Positions 1-9,342 are shown, counted from the first letter of the stretch. The stretch: DNA of 64,000 bases from Capnocytophaga sp. oral taxon 863 str. F0517 (GCF_000466425.1 NZ_KE992155.1:1-64000), one strand, 5' to 3'. Translations and numbers: made by a program. The notes: generated by a model not told the origin, from the letters alone.

Positions 1-124
1 GTAACTTTCTTATATCGAACTCACGTTAAAATATGACCCCAAAGGAAATGTTATTGATAAGATAGAAACCAAGAGTTTAGACGGTAGAGAACATCTTTTA
101 AATAGATTTTATGGGGATTATCTG

Positions 125-835
125 ATGGATTTTGAAGGAAAACGTTATTGCACTTGGGCAATAGATGGTGATAAGTCTTTTAAAGAAATGGAATTAGTTC
201 CCCATTCTGAGCAATGGGATAGAGAAACTCAAGAAAACTTTTACTTAGAAGAGATAAAAGATAAATCACCTTATTATGATATTATAGACGACAACTTTTT
301 CTTTTTCAAAGATAACAAATGGAGCTACTTTCCTACAAAAATATACCATTCTGATTGGAAAGAGTTGAAATATGGAATAGATGACATGTATTCTGAAAAG
401 AAAATGCAAGAAAGAAAATGTATTAGTCTTTTTTCACGAGAAGAACGGGAGTTTGCACCTAAAGAGGAAAGTGAAAAACGTGATAAGTTTATTCCTGAAT
501 ATTTTAAAATAGAAGAAAGAGGTAGTCATAGAGGTTCTACCATAGGGGGTGGTTCTATGTCTTATCTTACCACTTGGGAAAAAGGATTTTTATTCTTCAA
601 ACTACAAGTAAACGGACAAACTTTTGATCTTAAGAACAAAGAAAGTATATACAATCATAGAAATATAATGAAAGATAAGACCAAATACTTTCATATGTAT
701 GGAGGTATCTTAGAAAATTATGGCGAATACGATGTATATACCCATCCACAGTTAGAATATGCTCTCTTTGCACCAAATGAAATCCTTTCTTATGATATCT
801 GCCCTGTATTTATCATTAAAAATAAAAAAGAATAG
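125..835 (+). CDS. Uncharacterised protein, probably 5'-truncated or frameshifted
   Basis: I do not recognise this protein. The listed start gives 236 residues, rich in Lys, Glu and aromatic residues, with no signal peptide or membrane segment and a Gly-rich patch (TIGGGSMSY) near residue 140. The same reading frame stays open upstream to a TAA at bases 2-4. Translation of bases 5-124 looks like ordinary protein (for example ELTLKYDPKGNVIDKIETK), with no ATG, GTG or TTG in it. No promoter or clear ribosome binding site precedes the ATG at 125. The natural start therefore probably lies to the left of the window, with a frameshift or nonsense change near base 4, or the gene is a decayed remnant. 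It ends 23 bases before mnmE and may be co-transcribed with it. Confidence is moderate that this is coding, and low for the start. Confidence 0.5.
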   Translation: MDFEGKRYCTWAIDGDKSFKEMELVPHSEQWDRETQENFYLEEIKDKSPYYDIIDDNFFFFKDNKWSYFPTKIYHSDWKELKYGIDDMYSEKKMQERKCISLFSREEREFAPKEESEKRDKFIPEYFKIEERGSHRGSTIGGGSMSYLTTWEKGFLFFKLQVNGQTFDLKNKESIYNHRNIMKDKTKYFHMYGGILENYGEYDVYTHPQLEYALFAPNEILSYDICPVFIIKNKKE

Positions 836-858
836 CTGTAAAAAAGAATATTTCACCT

Positions 859-2286
859 ATGAATCACGAAAAAACACCTTATATAAATGATACTATAGTT
901 GCTTTAGCTACTGCCACAGGTGTGGGAGCTATTTCGGTAATACGTTTATCAGGAAAAGAAGCTATCGAACTCTCTGACAAAATATTCAAAACAGTAAGTG
1001 GAAAGCCTTTATCCGAGGCACCTTCTCATACCGTTCATTTAGGAACTATCAAAAGCGAAAACCAAGTAATTGATGAGTGCTTAGCAACTATTTTCAAAGG
1101 AAAGAGGTCTTATACAGGCGAACCCGTAGTAGAGTTTTCTTGTCACGGAAGTGCTTATATTACTCAAGAAGTAATAAAATTATGTTTAGCAAATGGTGCA
1201 AGGCTTGCCGAAGCTGGAGAATTTACCAAGCGTGCTTTCCTCAATGGAAAATTAGCCCTTAACCAAGCCGAAGCAGTTGCTGACCTTATTGCCTCAGATA
1301 GTAAAGCCTCTCATCAAGTAGCTTTGCAACAAATGCGAGGTGGTTTTACTTCTGAAATAGAAGATTTGCGACAAGAGCTACTTAACTTTGCTTCTTTGAT
1401 AGAATTGGAATTGGATTTCTCAGAAGAAGATGTCGAATTTGCAGATAGAAGTCAGTTCGAACAACTACTCAAAAGGATAAAAACTACTTTGCAAACTCTT
1501 ATACAATCTTTCTCCGCAGGTAATGCGATTAAGAATGGGATACCTGTTGCTATTGTAGGCAAACCCAATGCAGGCAAATCAACCCTGCTTAATACTCTGC
1601 TCAATGAAGAACGCGCCATCGTATCGGACATCGCAGGGACTACACGCGATACTATAGAGGAGACACTTCATATAGCAGGGGTTACCTTTCGCTTTGTAGA
1701 TACCGCAGGAATTCGTGATACTCAGGATAAAATAGAAGCGATTGGGGTAGAAAAAGCTAAGGAAAAGATAAAAAAGGCACAGATAGTACTCTATCTCTAT
1801 AATGAAAAAGAGAATACTACCGATGAAGTAGTTCAGTTTGTTCAAGGAAATTACCGAAAAGACCTTAAAATATTGCTCTTACATAACAAAACAGATAATG
1901 AATATATAGGTTTATCTGATTTTGATGAAGCAATAGAGAAAAAACTAAATCCTAAGGAACGAAAATATGGTTATGGTCAGCTAAGAATCTCGGCCAAGGA
2001 AAAAATCAATATAGAGGCGCTTAAAGAGCTTCTTTCTTTTTATGCCAAGGAGCTTACCACTACAGAAAGTGTGACTATAATTACCAATATTCGCCACTTA
2101 GAAGCGCTCCAGCAAACGCTTTTGGCTCTTGATAGGGTAGAGGAGGGGCTTTCTTCACAGCTTTCAGGAGACTTATTGGCTATCGATATACGGGAAATGC
2201 TCTACCATTTGGGAAGTATCACTGGTGCAGTGAGCAATGATGAGGTATTGGGGAATATATTTTCTCGTTTTTGTATTGGTAAATAA
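859..2286 (+). CDS. mnmE: tRNA modification GTPase MnmE (TrmE)
   Basis: With MnmG, MnmE makes the cmnm5 modification of uridine 34 in certain tRNAs in the cytoplasm. The 475-residue length is normal. The N-terminal tetrahydrofolate-binding domain covers about residues 1-120. A helical domain then surrounds a G domain with the P-loop GKPNAGKS at 234-241, GTTRD at about 260-264, DTAG at 281-284 and NKTD near residue 344. The protein ends in the family signature CIGK, whose Cys is required for modification. The start MNHEKTPYINDTIVALAT matches the usual N-terminus. All key motifs are present, so it should be functional. It follows the unknown gene at 125-835 by 23 bases. Confidence 0.98.
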   Translation: MNHEKTPYINDTIVALATATGVGAISVIRLSGKEAIELSDKIFKTVSGKPLSEAPSHTVHLGTIKSENQVIDECLATIFKGKRSYTGEPVVEFSCHGSAYITQEVIKLCLANGARLAEAGEFTKRAFLNGKLALNQAEAVADLIASDSKASHQVALQQMRGGFTSEIEDLRQELLNFASLIELELDFSEEDVEFADRSQFEQLLKRIKTTLQTLIQSFSAGNAIKNGIPVAIVGKPNAGKSTLLNTLLNEERAIVSDIAGTTRDTIEETLHIAGVTFRFVDTAGIRDTQDKIEAIGVEKAKEKIKKAQIVLYLYNEKENTTDEVVQFVQGNYRKDLKILLLHNKTDNEYIGLSDFDEAIEKKLNPKERKYGYGQLRISAKEKINIEALKELLSFYAKELTTTESVTIITNIRHLEALQQTLLALDRVEEGLSSQLSGDLLAIDIREMLYHLGSITGAVSNDEVLGNIFSRFCIGK

Positions 2287-2305
2287 AGAATTTTTCGTAC
2301 ATTTG
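2276..2305 (+). promoter_or_regulatory. Promoter of the YfcC-type transporter gene
   Basis: A TTG at 2276-2278 and TACATTTG at 2298-2305 match the Bacteroidetes -33/-7 promoter (TTTG and TAnnTTTG) with a 19-base spacer. Its -33 part overlaps the last codons of mnmE. The start codon follows 21 bases after the -7 box. Confidence 0.7.
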
Positions 2306-2326
2306 TCTCTCTAATTCTAAAAAGGA

Positions 2327-3805
2327 ATGAAGAAGTTAAAGTTTCCTACGCCTTATACCGTCCTTGTGATTGTGATGTGTTTGGCGGCTGCTCTTACCTA
2401 TTTGTTACCAGCCGGGGGATATGATACCCTTTGGTATGATAAGTACAAAGATGTATTTGTTATCCAAAGTGCAGACAAAACCCAGGAGGTAGCAGCCACC
2501 GAAGAGGCACTTACCAGCCGTAATATCTCCATTAGTCTTGACAAGTTCAAGCAGCAGAAGATCAAAAACCCCATTTCTATTCCTAATACCTATAAGCAGC
2601 GGGAGGCAACTCCACAAGGGTTTTCGGAAATTCTCTTTGCCCCTATCAAGGGTATCTATGAGACCGTGAGTTTGATTCTTTTTGTACTCTTTATAGGTGG
2701 TTTTATAGGAGTTTTCAATAGCTCTGGGGCGCTCAATGAGGGGGTAGGCTACTTAGCACACCGCTTCAAGGGGAAGGAAGGAATTCTCATTATCGTACTC
2801 TCTACGCTGATGGCCTTAGGAGGGACCTCTTTTGGGTTGGCCGAGGAGACTTTGGCTTTCTATCCTATGTTGGTACCCATTTTCTTGGCAGCTGGTTATG
2901 ACCTGTTGGTGCCCTTGGCTGTAATCTATATAGGCTCCAGTGTGGGATCTATGGCTTCCACCTCCAATCCGTTTGCTGTGATTATCGCCTCCGATGCTGC
3001 TGGAGTGGATTGGACATCTGGGCTTGCCATACGGGCAACGGCCTTGGTGCTATGCCTTGCTATTAGTATCATATATATCATCCGCTATGCAGAAAAGGTA
3101 AGGAAACATCCCGAAAAATCCTTGGTCTATGGGGTAGCTCTTCCTGAAATCTATGCAACTCAAACAGCGGAGGCTACCACTAAACTCAAATCCTCTACCA
3201 AGATACAGCTCCTTATCTTTGCGCTCACTTTTATAGTGATGATCATAGGTGTATCCCATTGGGGCTGGTGGTTCCAGGAGATGACGGGGCTTTTCTTGGT
3301 AGCGGCTATCGTCATTGCTGTGATCCAACGCACAGGAGAACAACCATTCATAGACCATTTCCTAACAGGTGCTCGAGACCTTTTAGGAGTAGCCTTTATC
3401 ATAGGGATCGCTCGTGGTGTATCCTTTATCCTTAATGAAGGACAGATATCGGGTACCATACTCTACTATGCTACAGAATTAGTACAAGGTATGTCACCCA
3501 TGGTATTTTTACCTATCCTCATGTTAGTTTTTGCTGTATTGAGCTTGTTTATTGCGTCTTCTTCGGGAATGGCAGTGCTTACCATGCCTATTATGGGGGC
3601 TTTGGCCACTGTCGTAGGAATAGAGGGAGACAAGGTAGTGAGTGCTTACCTCTTTGGTATGGGAATCATGGCACTGATTACCCCTACTGGTATGATCCTC
3701 CCTTCATTGACTATGGTCAATATCAACTATAACCAATGGCTTAAGTTTGTTTGGCCATTGATTGCTATCTTTGCAGTGGTACTGACAGTTTTACTATGGT
3801 TCTGA
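2327..3805 (+). CDS. YfcC family / C4-dicarboxylate anaerobic carrier-like membrane transporter
   Basis: This is a 492-residue integral membrane protein of the YfcC / DcuC-like ion-transporter superfamily, in the inner membrane. Members are annotated as carriers for dicarboxylates, short-chain fatty acids, or amino acids or peptides. The substrate cannot be told from sequence. The N-terminus KKLKFPTPYTVLVIVMCLAA and the following Pro-Ala-Gly-Gly loop are typical of YfcC. About 11-13 hydrophobic segments follow, with conserved small-residue patches (LGGTSFGLAEE near residue 165, GSSVGSMASTSNPFAV near residue 205, IASSSGMAVLTMPIMG near residue 412) that resemble the substrate-binding hairpins of the superfamily. 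It has its own TAnnTTTG promoter and appears monocistronic. Confidence 0.88.
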   Translation: MKKLKFPTPYTVLVIVMCLAAALTYLLPAGGYDTLWYDKYKDVFVIQSADKTQEVAATEEALTSRNISISLDKFKQQKIKNPISIPNTYKQREATPQGFSEILFAPIKGIYETVSLILFVLFIGGFIGVFNSSGALNEGVGYLAHRFKGKEGILIIVLSTLMALGGTSFGLAEETLAFYPMLVPIFLAAGYDLLVPLAVIYIGSSVGSMASTSNPFAVIIASDAAGVDWTSGLAIRATALVLCLAISIIYIIRYAEKVRKHPEKSLVYGVALPEIYATQTAEATTKLKSSTKIQLLIFALTFIVMIIGVSHWGWWFQEMTGLFLVAAIVIAVIQRTGEQPFIDHFLTGARDLLGVAFIIGIARGVSFILNEGQISGTILYYATELVQGMSPMVFLPILMLVFAVLSLFIASSSGMAVLTMPIMGALATVVGIEGDKVVSAYLFGMGIMALITPTGMILPSLTMVNINYNQWLKFVWPLIAIFAVVLTVLLWF

Positions 3806-3888
3806 TGAGTTTAAAGTGAAGATTGAAGAGTGAAAAGTGAGAAATAGCTAATATTTTTATAAATAGTTTTTTATTACAGAAAAAGTAG

Positions 3889-3896
3889 TATCTTTG
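3889..3896 (+). promoter_or_regulatory. -7 box of the lipocalin-like lipoprotein gene
   Basis: TATCTTTG matches TAnnTTTG exactly. A T-rich stretch sits at the -33 position without a clear TTG. The ATG at 3926 is 30 bases downstream. Confidence 0.65.
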
Positions 3897-3925
3897 CCCT
3901 TATAAAAACCGAAATATTGATTTTT

Positions 3926-4789
3926 ATGAAAAGAATTTTTTTAGGGGCAATGGCCTTTGTAGCTTTGCTATTTTCTTCTTGTGAGAAGAATGAGAGTTCC
4001 TCTACCACTCAAGATCTTATAGGAATTTGGCAAGTAGAGTCAGTTAGTTTAGAAGGTTTGTCAGTACCTCTACCTCTTGATGATTGTAGCAAAAAGACAA
4101 CTTTTGTTTTTACACAAACTCAAGCAACTTTTTATGACTTTGAGAAAGATGCAGCAAGAAATCTTTGTAAATATGACATAGAAGGAGGTCCTTATGTAGT
4201 AAAGGGTAATCTTATCTATGATGTAGAGGAGAGAGAATCATTTCCTTTTTCTATTTCAGGGAATACACTTACTCTAACAAAGAAGGAAGAAGGGGTGTCA
4301 CTTGTTATGAAATTTAAGAAAATCACTCAAGCCCAACTTGATGCTTTATTAGCCTCTGCTAATAAAGCAGGTGGAAACAACAATGGAAGTGGCAATAACA
4401 ATGGAGGTGGAAACAATAGTAATGAAGGAGGCAATAACAATACAGGAAAAACAATAGCAAATCTCGATGGGATTTGGCAGATAGTTTCCGTGACAGAAAA
4501 TGAAGTTATAGAACAGTTTGATAATTGTGAAAAGAAGGCATCTATAAAAATCTCAGGAAATCAAATATTATATTATGATTTTGAACAAAAGCCTGTAGGA
4601 TGTATATCTGAAATAAAAGTAAAGAATTTTACTGTTTCAAGTGATACTACTATTGAAGTAGAGAGAAAAAGACATTTCATTTCTATAGTAGGAGATAACT
4701 TAACAATGACCACTGTAAGTAATGCTATAAGAAAAGTAGTTGTATACAAGAGAATTACCCAAGCCCAATTAGATGCTTTATTGCGATAA
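3926..4789 (+). CDS. Two-domain lipocalin-like lipoprotein
   Basis: This is a secreted lipoprotein, 287 residues from the preferred ATG at 3926. An in-frame ATG at 3917 gives three more residues (MIF), but MKRIFLG is the usual signal-peptide start. The signal peptide ends in a lipobox SSC, acylated Cys at about residue 19. Two domains follow, each opening with LxGIWQ and closing with the same ITQAQLDALL, the pattern of lipocalin-like domains in Bacteroidetes lipoproteins. They are joined by a roughly 30-residue linker made almost only of Asn and Gly (bases about 4361-4450). The linker may act as a flexible spacer. The two domains are clearly homologous, so the gene arose by internal duplication. 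The ligand is unknown. It is monocistronic, with its own promoter and a strong terminator. Confidence 0.85.
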   Translation: MKRIFLGAMAFVALLFSSCEKNESSSTTQDLIGIWQVESVSLEGLSVPLPLDDCSKKTTFVFTQTQATFYDFEKDAARNLCKYDIEGGPYVVKGNLIYDVEERESFPFSISGNTLTLTKKEEGVSLVMKFKKITQAQLDALLASANKAGGNNNGSGNNNGGGNNSNEGGNNNTGKTIANLDGIWQIVSVTENEVIEQFDNCEKKASIKISGNQILYYDFEQKPVGCISEIKVKNFTVSSDTTIEVERKRHFISIVGDNLTMTTVSNAIRKVVVYKRITQAQLDALLR

Positions 4790-4810
4790 AATAAGCAATA
4801 AAACTATAAG

Positions 4811-4842
4811 AAAGAGACTGTCCCTCTTGGGACAGCCTCTTT
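4811..4842. terminator. Bidirectional hairpin terminator
   Basis: Arms AAAGAG-A-CTGTCCC and GGGACAG-C-CTCTTT pair with one mismatch around a TCTT loop. It sits between the convergent lipoprotein gene and the methyltransferase gene. The A-rich left and T-rich right flanks would let it serve both strands. Confidence 0.85.
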
Positions 4843-4864
4843 CTCATTTATCACTATTTGTTAT

Positions 4865-5692
4865 TCACTTTTCATTTATCTCCGCTCTTACTACTCTTTG
4901 GTTGAATCGCTTATAGAAATAAGGGAGTTTATAGAGTAGTCTAAAGATAAAGGGATAACGTCCGCGGTTGTAGTCACTCATATAGTACTCTTGACCAATA
5001 TGCAGATGAGGATGCCACTGCTCGAGGGTATGGCTATCCAGTTCACTCCATCTAAATTCGGGGCGCTGTTCCTTGTCCATAGAGCCGAGAGAATCGTGAT
5101 TTTTGGCATGCCCCACAAGACTATAAGCTAACATATCAAAGAGAAAGGTAGCCTTCTCGCACTTTTGGCAAAGGTTCTCAAAGAAAGCCTTCACTTGTGT
5201 ACGCTCAAAGTACATCAGTACCCCCTCTACAATAATAAGGATCGGCTTCTGATGTGCCTTTATGGTCTTTATCCATTGGTAATCAAAAAGAGAAAGAGGG
5301 ATAAAGGTACGCCTATCATTCTCCTCAAAGAACTTTTTACGCAATTCAATCACCTCAGGTAGATCCAATTCGTACCAATGGGTCACCGCAGGGCTTCCTA
5401 GGCGTTCGTAACGAGCGTCTAAGCCAGCACCCAACTGGATTACTACTGCATCAGGATGGGCAGAGATGAAGGCTTGAGCTTCCTTATCTATAAGGCTTGC
5501 TCTGAGACAGACCCCCGCTTGGCTGAATTTGGATTTGCTGAACTTGGAGAAGTCATAGTCTATCAGAGGAATCATCTCTTCTGCTTTCTTGTCTATGAGA
5601 AAGGGTTGGGAGTAGTGGCGTTCTTCCGCTTTTGCCCATAAGGTAATGAGCATGGTTTCGGGTATTTTTCCTAATTTCATAATTCTATTCAA
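4865..5692 (-). CDS. SAM-dependent methyltransferase, leucine carboxyl methyltransferase (TcmP/PPM1) family
   Basis: This is a 275-residue cytosolic class I methyltransferase. The SAM-binding region is visible as VIQLGAGLDARYERL (near residue 85), followed by an acidic strand end (HWYELDLPEVIELRK), as in the LCMT family with TcmP-type O-methyltransferases. Family members methylate carboxyl or hydroxyl groups of proteins or small molecules. The target here is unknown. The start overlaps the stop of the upstream DUF4374 gene by 8 bases, so it is the third gene of the TonB receptor operon. The second copy of that module has no such gene. A role in modifying a small ligand taken up by the receptor is possible but is only inference. 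A later in-frame Met (MKLGKIPETML, four codons on) could also be the start. Confidence 0.8.
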   Translation of the reverse strand: MNRIMKLGKIPETMLITLWAKAEERHYSQPFLIDKKAEEMIPLIDYDFSKFSKSKFSQAGVCLRASLIDKEAQAFISAHPDAVVIQLGAGLDARYERLGSPAVTHWYELDLPEVIELRKKFFEENDRRTFIPLSLFDYQWIKTIKAHQKPILIIVEGVLMYFERTQVKAFFENLCQKCEKATFLFDMLAYSLVGHAKNHDSLGSMDKEQRPEFRWSELDSHTLEQWHPHLHIGQEYYMSDYNRGRYPFIFRLLYKLPYFYKRFNQRVVRAEINEK

Positions 5693-6929
5693 AAGCGTGG
5701 AAAAAGTCAGTACCTCCTATGGTGGTAAGTAGTTGTTGGGTAGTACCAGTGGTAGGGTTATAACCGAATAGCCCTCTTTTCTCTTTGCCAGATACACCAA
5801 AAACAACAATATCCTTGTATTTGGTGATACCTACACTATGGCTGTCGGTATAAGGAATACCATCTATCTTTTTGATTGTTTTAGTATTTAAGTCCATAAG
5901 TACCGCAATACCATTTTTATCGATAAAAGGGTTGCTGATATTAAGCTCAGCAGCTGATACAAAAGCAGCTACTTTGCCGCCTCCTAAATATACTACACTA
6001 TATATAGTGTTAGGCTTATAGGGAGTACCTTCTATAGGAGTGGAGGAGATATCCCATGATTTAGAACTGTCAAAATTTATTTGGGAAAGATCTCCTTTAT
6101 TAGGAATGCAAACAAAACCTGAGTGTGTATTCTGTGGGTTGAAGCCAAAATATCCAGCACACATGATGTAGATATCTTTGTTCTCGTTCATAAAAATACA
6201 GCTATTATAAGAAGGCTGAGAAGGCATAGCCAAGTGGGTAGCAGTTTCAGAGATGAGTTTTTCTACCTTATCAGTTTGTGTGTTGATTACTAACACATCA
6301 CTTTGTAAGTGATCTGCATAAGGGGCATAATCGGGACCTAATTGCAATAGAGGGAGGTAGTAATAATTGCCACGGATTACACCGAAGCCAGCATCAGGGC
6401 TGTTATCACTATGAGCATAAGAGGTGATGTCTATCTCTCCTGTTTTCTGCATGGTTTGTGGGTTGAATATCCATACAGTTCCTGAGTTATACAAAGGGAG
6501 ATAAGCCTTGGTATCACTTACTTTGACAAAGTTGCAAGGCATAGCGTGTGCAGGTGTATCCATTTTTGCTCCTTTGGTGAGTTTTCCATTGTTGCGATCA
6601 TATTGGAACTTGACTACTCCATAAGCTCCATCTATGGCATCAAGGGAATACACTTCATTACCATAGATTATTACACTGGACATATAAGGCACTTGTTCCG
6701 CCTTGGAATTATCTACACTTTCAGTAGCACTAAGTTTGTTAATAGCTTGTAGATAAGAGCTTCCACTCTTTCCATCTTCGTTTTTTAGGGATGTCTTTAG
6801 AATGTAGTTCCCTATATATTCCTTAGCTCCAACAGGAGGCGTAGGTTTAGGGTCGTTGTTGTCATCTTTCTTGCAGGCAGTACCTAGTACCGCACATGCA
6901 CATAGGGTTAAGAAAAATTTTGAATACAT
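5685..6929 (-). CDS. DUF4374 domain lipoprotein, partner of TonB receptor (module A)
   Basis: This is a 414-residue outer-surface or periplasmic lipoprotein with a signal peptide and a lipobox GTAC (Cys 19), then a Lys/Asp-rich tether. The body has repeated beta-strand blocks of the type VIYGNEVYSLD, VSDTKAYLPLY and DLNTKTIKKIDGIP, consistent with the beta-propeller of DUF4374. In Bacteroides a lipoprotein of this kind (XusB) pairs with a TonB receptor (XusA) to bind ferric siderophore. I recall that assignment from general knowledge and did not check it. It lies 23 bases downstream of the receptor gene in one operon. Ferric siderophore binding is therefore the leading inference. Its paralogue is at 10497-11723. 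Confidence 0.85.
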   Translation of the reverse strand: MYSKFFLTLCACAVLGTACKKDDNNDPKPTPPVGAKEYIGNYILKTSLKNEDGKSGSSYLQAINKLSATESVDNSKAEQVPYMSSVIIYGNEVYSLDAIDGAYGVVKFQYDRNNGKLTKGAKMDTPAHAMPCNFVKVSDTKAYLPLYNSGTVWIFNPQTMQKTGEIDITSYAHSDNSPDAGFGVIRGNYYYLPLLQLGPDYAPYADHLQSDVLVINTQTDKVEKLISETATHLAMPSQPSYNSCIFMNENKDIYIMCAGYFGFNPQNTHSGFVCIPNKGDLSQINFDSSKSWDISSTPIEGTPYKPNTIYSVVYLGGGKVAAFVSAAELNISNPFIDKNGIAVLMDLNTKTIKKIDGIPYTDSHSVGITKYKDIVVFGVSGKEKRGLFGYNPTTGTTQQLLTTIGGTDFFHAFE

Positions 6930-6952
6930 AATAATATGATTTTTAGTTGATT

Positions 6953-9280
6953 TTAGAATATAAATCGGAGTTTTACTCCTCCATTGATCCCTGGGAGGGG
7001 ACGGTTGAACTCGGTGAGTACTTTTTGGTCGGTAAGATTGCGTATTTTCCCTGAGATAAAGAGTTTGTTGTTGAGAAAACTATGCTCAAAGCCCAGATCA
7101 AAGGTCATACTACGAGGAATACGGCGCTTGTTGAGCTTGGTCATCTCAAAATCATAGTAATATTCTTCTACGAAAGCATAATCTAAGAAGATACGGGTGT
7201 TCTGCCTGGTGCCTCCAAAGAGATTTTCCCGATGAAACTCTAACCCCATATTTCCCATAAGGTAGGGAATATTGGGCATACGCTTGTCCTTGGTAGGGTT
7301 GGGTACTGTACTGGCAGGCTCATAATCGCGAATGTCCCTAAGGTCTTGGTAGGTAGTATTCGCATAAGCATAGAGCGAAGGAAGCACATCGGCTTTGGCT
7401 TCAAACTCTATTCCCATAGTACGCATCTCTCCGAAGTTTTGGTATTGGGCACCAATAAGACCTGCCGTATAACGAATCATATCCTTTAGGTGCATATAGA
7501 AAAAGTTGAGTTCTATTTGGGCATTGCTTGGGTGCTTGCCTACTAAGTCAAATAGACAACCTATATTGGCACTTGTATTGTGCTCAGGGAGCAAATCACC
7601 ACTGGGGACAATAGTAATCCCATCGCCTAAGAGTTCATTTTCGGTGGGGATACGTACATCATGACCTACCGATAGTTTACCCATAAAGGTAGGGAAGAAG
7701 CGGTAGCGCAAGGCATCATTGATACCAAAACTACTTTTATTCAGATCTACATCGTACTGACCAGGTACGAAAAGGGGTGCCCGCTGGGTATGCATGGTAT
7801 ATAGATAATAGCGCCCAGTGAGAGAGTTGAGGAACTTATCATCTGAAGAGCGGAAGTCATAGGTAAGGCCACTAACCCAGCTAAGCATATGAGAGTCAAA
7901 ATTGATCTGCTTTCCTAAACTTAACCTCTTGAGCTCGTCCTTGGGAGTGCCTTTGGCAACAGAGAGTACTGTGTTGAAATTCAGTGAATGTTGCTCGTTT
8001 ATCAGATACTCCAAGTTGGTTTTATTGACAAAAGAAAACTTTTTATCATCGGAATCTGAAGGGAAGTTGTAGCCCGCTTCGCCCCCATAGCGTGAGGGAG
8101 TAGGGTAGGAGGAACCGTCCCATTCGTAGCGACGAGTAGCCTTGTCTATAAAGTTCATTTGGGTAAGTACCAAGCCGTTGAGCATATCAAAGTTGAGCCC
8201 TTCTAAGAAGAAGTTATCCTTTTTGAGTTTGGTAGCCAGTCCAGCCATGAGCGAACGGCTATGTGCCTCACGAATATCATACTCTATTCCTTGAACTTCT
8301 TTGTAAGTTTTGACCACAATAGGCTCTACTTCTATCTCGTCAAACCACCATTGGTGAGCTTTAAAACTTCCTCCTACCAGTATTTTCTGGTATTTATCAT
8401 GATTGCGAGTGATATAGAGTCCCTTTCGATAAGGGGATTCAAAAGTATAGTTGTTGTCAGAACTTGTATAGCCTCCTCCGATGCCAAAGGTAAGCCCTTT
8501 ATCCTTGAGGTTACGCTTGAAGACCGCTTGCAGCTTATGAGTATTAAAGGACTCTACCCCATAGCTTAGGTCAGCATATTTTTCAGGGTATTCACGAATC
8601 ACAATATTGACGGCCCCCCCTAAGGAGGCACCTCCAAAGCGGGCAGGGACGACTCCTTTGTAAATCTCAATACGGTCAATCATATCCACTGGGATATCAT
8701 TGATATCTATATAGTCTGATTGTTCTGATAAGGGCAATTCATCAATAAAGAAACCGATACGTTTGCCTTCCAAGCCACGTACAGAAAGGCGAGAGGAGCT
8801 TCCTACGCCTCCAGAGGAGCGAATCGTAACCCCCACGGTCTTCACTAATATATCCTGTACACTGCTCACGGTACCTCGCATATTGGATAGGTCAATCACC
8901 GTAACCGGCATGGCTTCTTCTTTCTTTTGGTGGGCAATGGTTTTGGCAGTGAAGACGACCTCTCCGATTTCCTGCTTTTCAGAGGTAAGAGAGATGTTTT
9001 GCTTGGTATCCCCATTAATGGTTATTTTTTTGCTAATACTTTGGTAGCCAAGGTAATAATAGCCTATGGTATAGTTGCCCTTAGGCAGGGAGGGAAAAGA
9101 ATAAAAACCCTTTTCATCACAAGCGGTGCCTTTTCCGGTCTCTTTGATGAAGACTTCTGCCTTGATTAAGGGTTCGCCCGTGGTCTTGTCTATCACTTTT
9201 CCAGAAAGACTACCTTTTTGTTGCGCATAGCTAAAAGCAGAAAAAAGCAGTAGTAAGTAAAAAATCTTTCTAAGTAGCAT
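6953..9280 (-). CDS. TonB-dependent outer membrane receptor (module A)
   Basis: This is a 775-residue outer membrane receptor for active uptake, probably of an iron-siderophore or similar ligand. In order it has a signal peptide ending at SYAQQ (about residue 20), a carboxypeptidase-regulatory-like domain (about 22-100, KVIDKTTGEPLIKAEVF), a plug domain (about 115-230, with IRSSGGVGSSSRLSVRG and GGASLGGAVNIV), and a 22-strand-type beta barrel ending in the aromatic RFIF needed for barrel assembly. No N-terminal sigma-regulator signalling domain is present. This agrees with control by the divergent AraC-type protein. It is followed by the DUF4374 and methyltransferase genes. Confidence 0.95.
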   Translation of the reverse strand: MLLRKIFYLLLLFSAFSYAQQKGSLSGKVIDKTTGEPLIKAEVFIKETGKGTACDEKGFYSFPSLPKGNYTIGYYYLGYQSISKKITINGDTKQNISLTSEKQEIGEVVFTAKTIAHQKKEEAMPVTVIDLSNMRGTVSSVQDILVKTVGVTIRSSGGVGSSSRLSVRGLEGKRIGFFIDELPLSEQSDYIDINDIPVDMIDRIEIYKGVVPARFGGASLGGAVNIVIREYPEKYADLSYGVESFNTHKLQAVFKRNLKDKGLTFGIGGGYTSSDNNYTFESPYRKGLYITRNHDKYQKILVGGSFKAHQWWFDEIEVEPIVVKTYKEVQGIEYDIREAHSRSLMAGLATKLKKDNFFLEGLNFDMLNGLVLTQMNFIDKATRRYEWDGSSYPTPSRYGGEAGYNFPSDSDDKKFSFVNKTNLEYLINEQHSLNFNTVLSVAKGTPKDELKRLSLGKQINFDSHMLSWVSGLTYDFRSSDDKFLNSLTGRYYLYTMHTQRAPLFVPGQYDVDLNKSSFGINDALRYRFFPTFMGKLSVGHDVRIPTENELLGDGITIVPSGDLLPEHNTSANIGCLFDLVGKHPSNAQIELNFFYMHLKDMIRYTAGLIGAQYQNFGEMRTMGIEFEAKADVLPSLYAYANTTYQDLRDIRDYEPASTVPNPTKDKRMPNIPYLMGNMGLEFHRENLFGGTRQNTRIFLDYAFVEEYYYDFEMTKLNKRRIPRSMTFDLGFEHSFLNNKLFISGKIRNLTDQKVLTEFNRPLPGINGGVKLRFIF

Positions 9281-9342
9281 AAGTGTAATAAGTTGATTCA
9301 GTGTGTTTTATTTTATTTGTTTTCCTTCAAAATGAAAAAAAA

